Positions 63,539-64,000 of a stretch of 64,000 nucleotides of DNA are shown here, piece by piece. A program made the translations under genes and the position numbers. Under the pieces are notes generated by a model, which ran no database searches, had not been told where the DNA came from, and was given only the letters and a program-made list of their open reading frames with translations. How positions within the stretch are numbered: the stretch's first letter is position 1; each line of letters starts with the position of its first letter. The stretch is from Halorubrum sp. SD626R (GTDB lineage: Archaea > Halobacteriota > Halobacteria > Halobacteriales > Haloferacaceae): assembly GCF_001261915.1 (NCBI RefSeq), contig NZ_CVRT01000047.1, positions 1 to 64,000 on the forward strand, in the 5' to 3' direction.

Positions 63539-64000
63539 CTACCGACTACCGCTCTCGCTGTCGTTCGTTGCGTCGACCGTCGATCCCGCGTTCGTCTCTG
63601 ATCCGGGTTCGAGGTGACTATCCGCGCGAGCGGCGGGGAGCCACGCGGGCGGCGCGACGCCGCTCGCCGACCGGGACGTGACGCTGTACTGGAACCGCTT
63701 GGGCTCGTCCCCTTGGCCGTACAGGAGCTGAGCCTCTCGGACGACCCCGTCCTCGTCGACGGTCAGGTACCCTTGAACGTCGGTCGCGTTCCGGACGGCG
63801 ACGTCGGTGATCGCGTATCGGATGCGGCGTTCGCCGGCGGTCTCGGTGACCCGGACCGCTCGAAACTCGCCGATCGTCAGGATCCTGGAGACCACCGCCC
63901 ACATCGAGTCGGCCGCGCGGAACCGGGTCTCGTCGACCGAGCCGTTCGTCGCCTCGAAAGCGGCCCGCCCGTTTCGGCCGCTACGGCTGTGTCGGACGTT
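63539..64000 (-). CDS. C-terminal part of a haloarchaeal surface/lipoprotein-like protein (5' end outside window)
   Basis: The minus-strand frame is open from the window edge (64000) to TAG-containing stop at 63539, giving the last 153 residues. The visible part has a beta-rich pattern: AFEATNGSVDETRFRAADSMWAV-like start (in two pieces), FRAVRVTETAGERRIRYAITDV and VQGYLTVDEDGVVREAQLLY, then a Ser/Asp/Gly tail. It resembles the C-terminal halves of haloarchaeal DUF7537-type lipoproteins, but this is a recall-based guess. No start is visible, so the N-terminal signal cannot be checked. Confidence 0.5.
   Translation of the reverse strand, partial: NVRHSRSGRNGRAAFEATNGSVDETRFRAADSMWAVVSRILTIGEFRAVRVTETAGERRIRYAITDVAVRNATDVQGYLTVDEDGVVREAQLLYGQGDEPKRFQYSVTSRSASGVAPPAWLPAARADSHLEPGSETNAGSTVDATNDSESGSR

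Overview
The window is chromosomal DNA from a halophilic archaeon, most likely Halorubrum or a close relative. The support is very high GC, highly acidic proteins, an A-type ATP synthase, CetZ tubulin-like proteins, an S-layer glycoprotein with a PGF-CTERM tail, an F420 reductase, and many start codons lying about 27 nt downstream of a TATA-like element (leaderless transcripts). The genus assignment is inference. I see no rRNA, tRNA, CRISPR array or intact insertion sequence.

Layout. 0-17 kb is mostly housekeeping: the end of atpB and atpD, a photolyase, cysS between two inverted copies of a ~255 bp intergenic repeat, pheA, a CbiX chelatase with a DR2241-type Fe-S protein, an aldehyde dehydrogenase, topA and a PAS histidine kinase. 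17-26.5 kb is transport and nucleobase metabolism: a glutaredoxin-like protein, an NCS2 purine/uracil-type permease behind a phosphoribosyltransferase-HTH regulator, and a five-gene dpp-type ABC operon. 26.6-41.4 kb is cell-surface territory: two secreted surface proteins, a broken UPF0175/DUF3368 toxin-antitoxin pair, the S-layer glycoprotein gene, a TetR regulator divergent from a COG1361/RND exporter operon, and two Tat lipoproteins. 41.4-46.3 kb carries two neighbouring CetZ genes, a prenyl diphosphate synthase, npdG and a small zinc protein. 46.3-52.4 kb carries HemAT, a formate-dehydrogenase-like molybdoenzyme, an internally duplicated membrane protein and a divergent NarO-like regulator. 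52.4-61.4 kb is a nine-gene late cobalamin operon (cobT-cbiA-cbiB-cobS-cobY-cobD-cbiZ-cobA-cobQ, all minus strand) whose last gene is frameshifted. The end holds an amphi-Trp protein under a DtxR-like iron box, a lipoprotein interrupted by an amber codon, a histidine kinase and a partial gene.

How the genes connect. CbiX and DR2241 belong to early corrin synthesis and the 52-61 kb operon to the late steps and to salvage (cbiZ). HemAT, the NarO-like protein and the molybdoenzyme suggest an oxygen/redox response block. Three genes carry single-site lesions (cobQ -1 frameshift, toxin TAG, lipoprotein TAG), which should be checked against reads before being read as biology.
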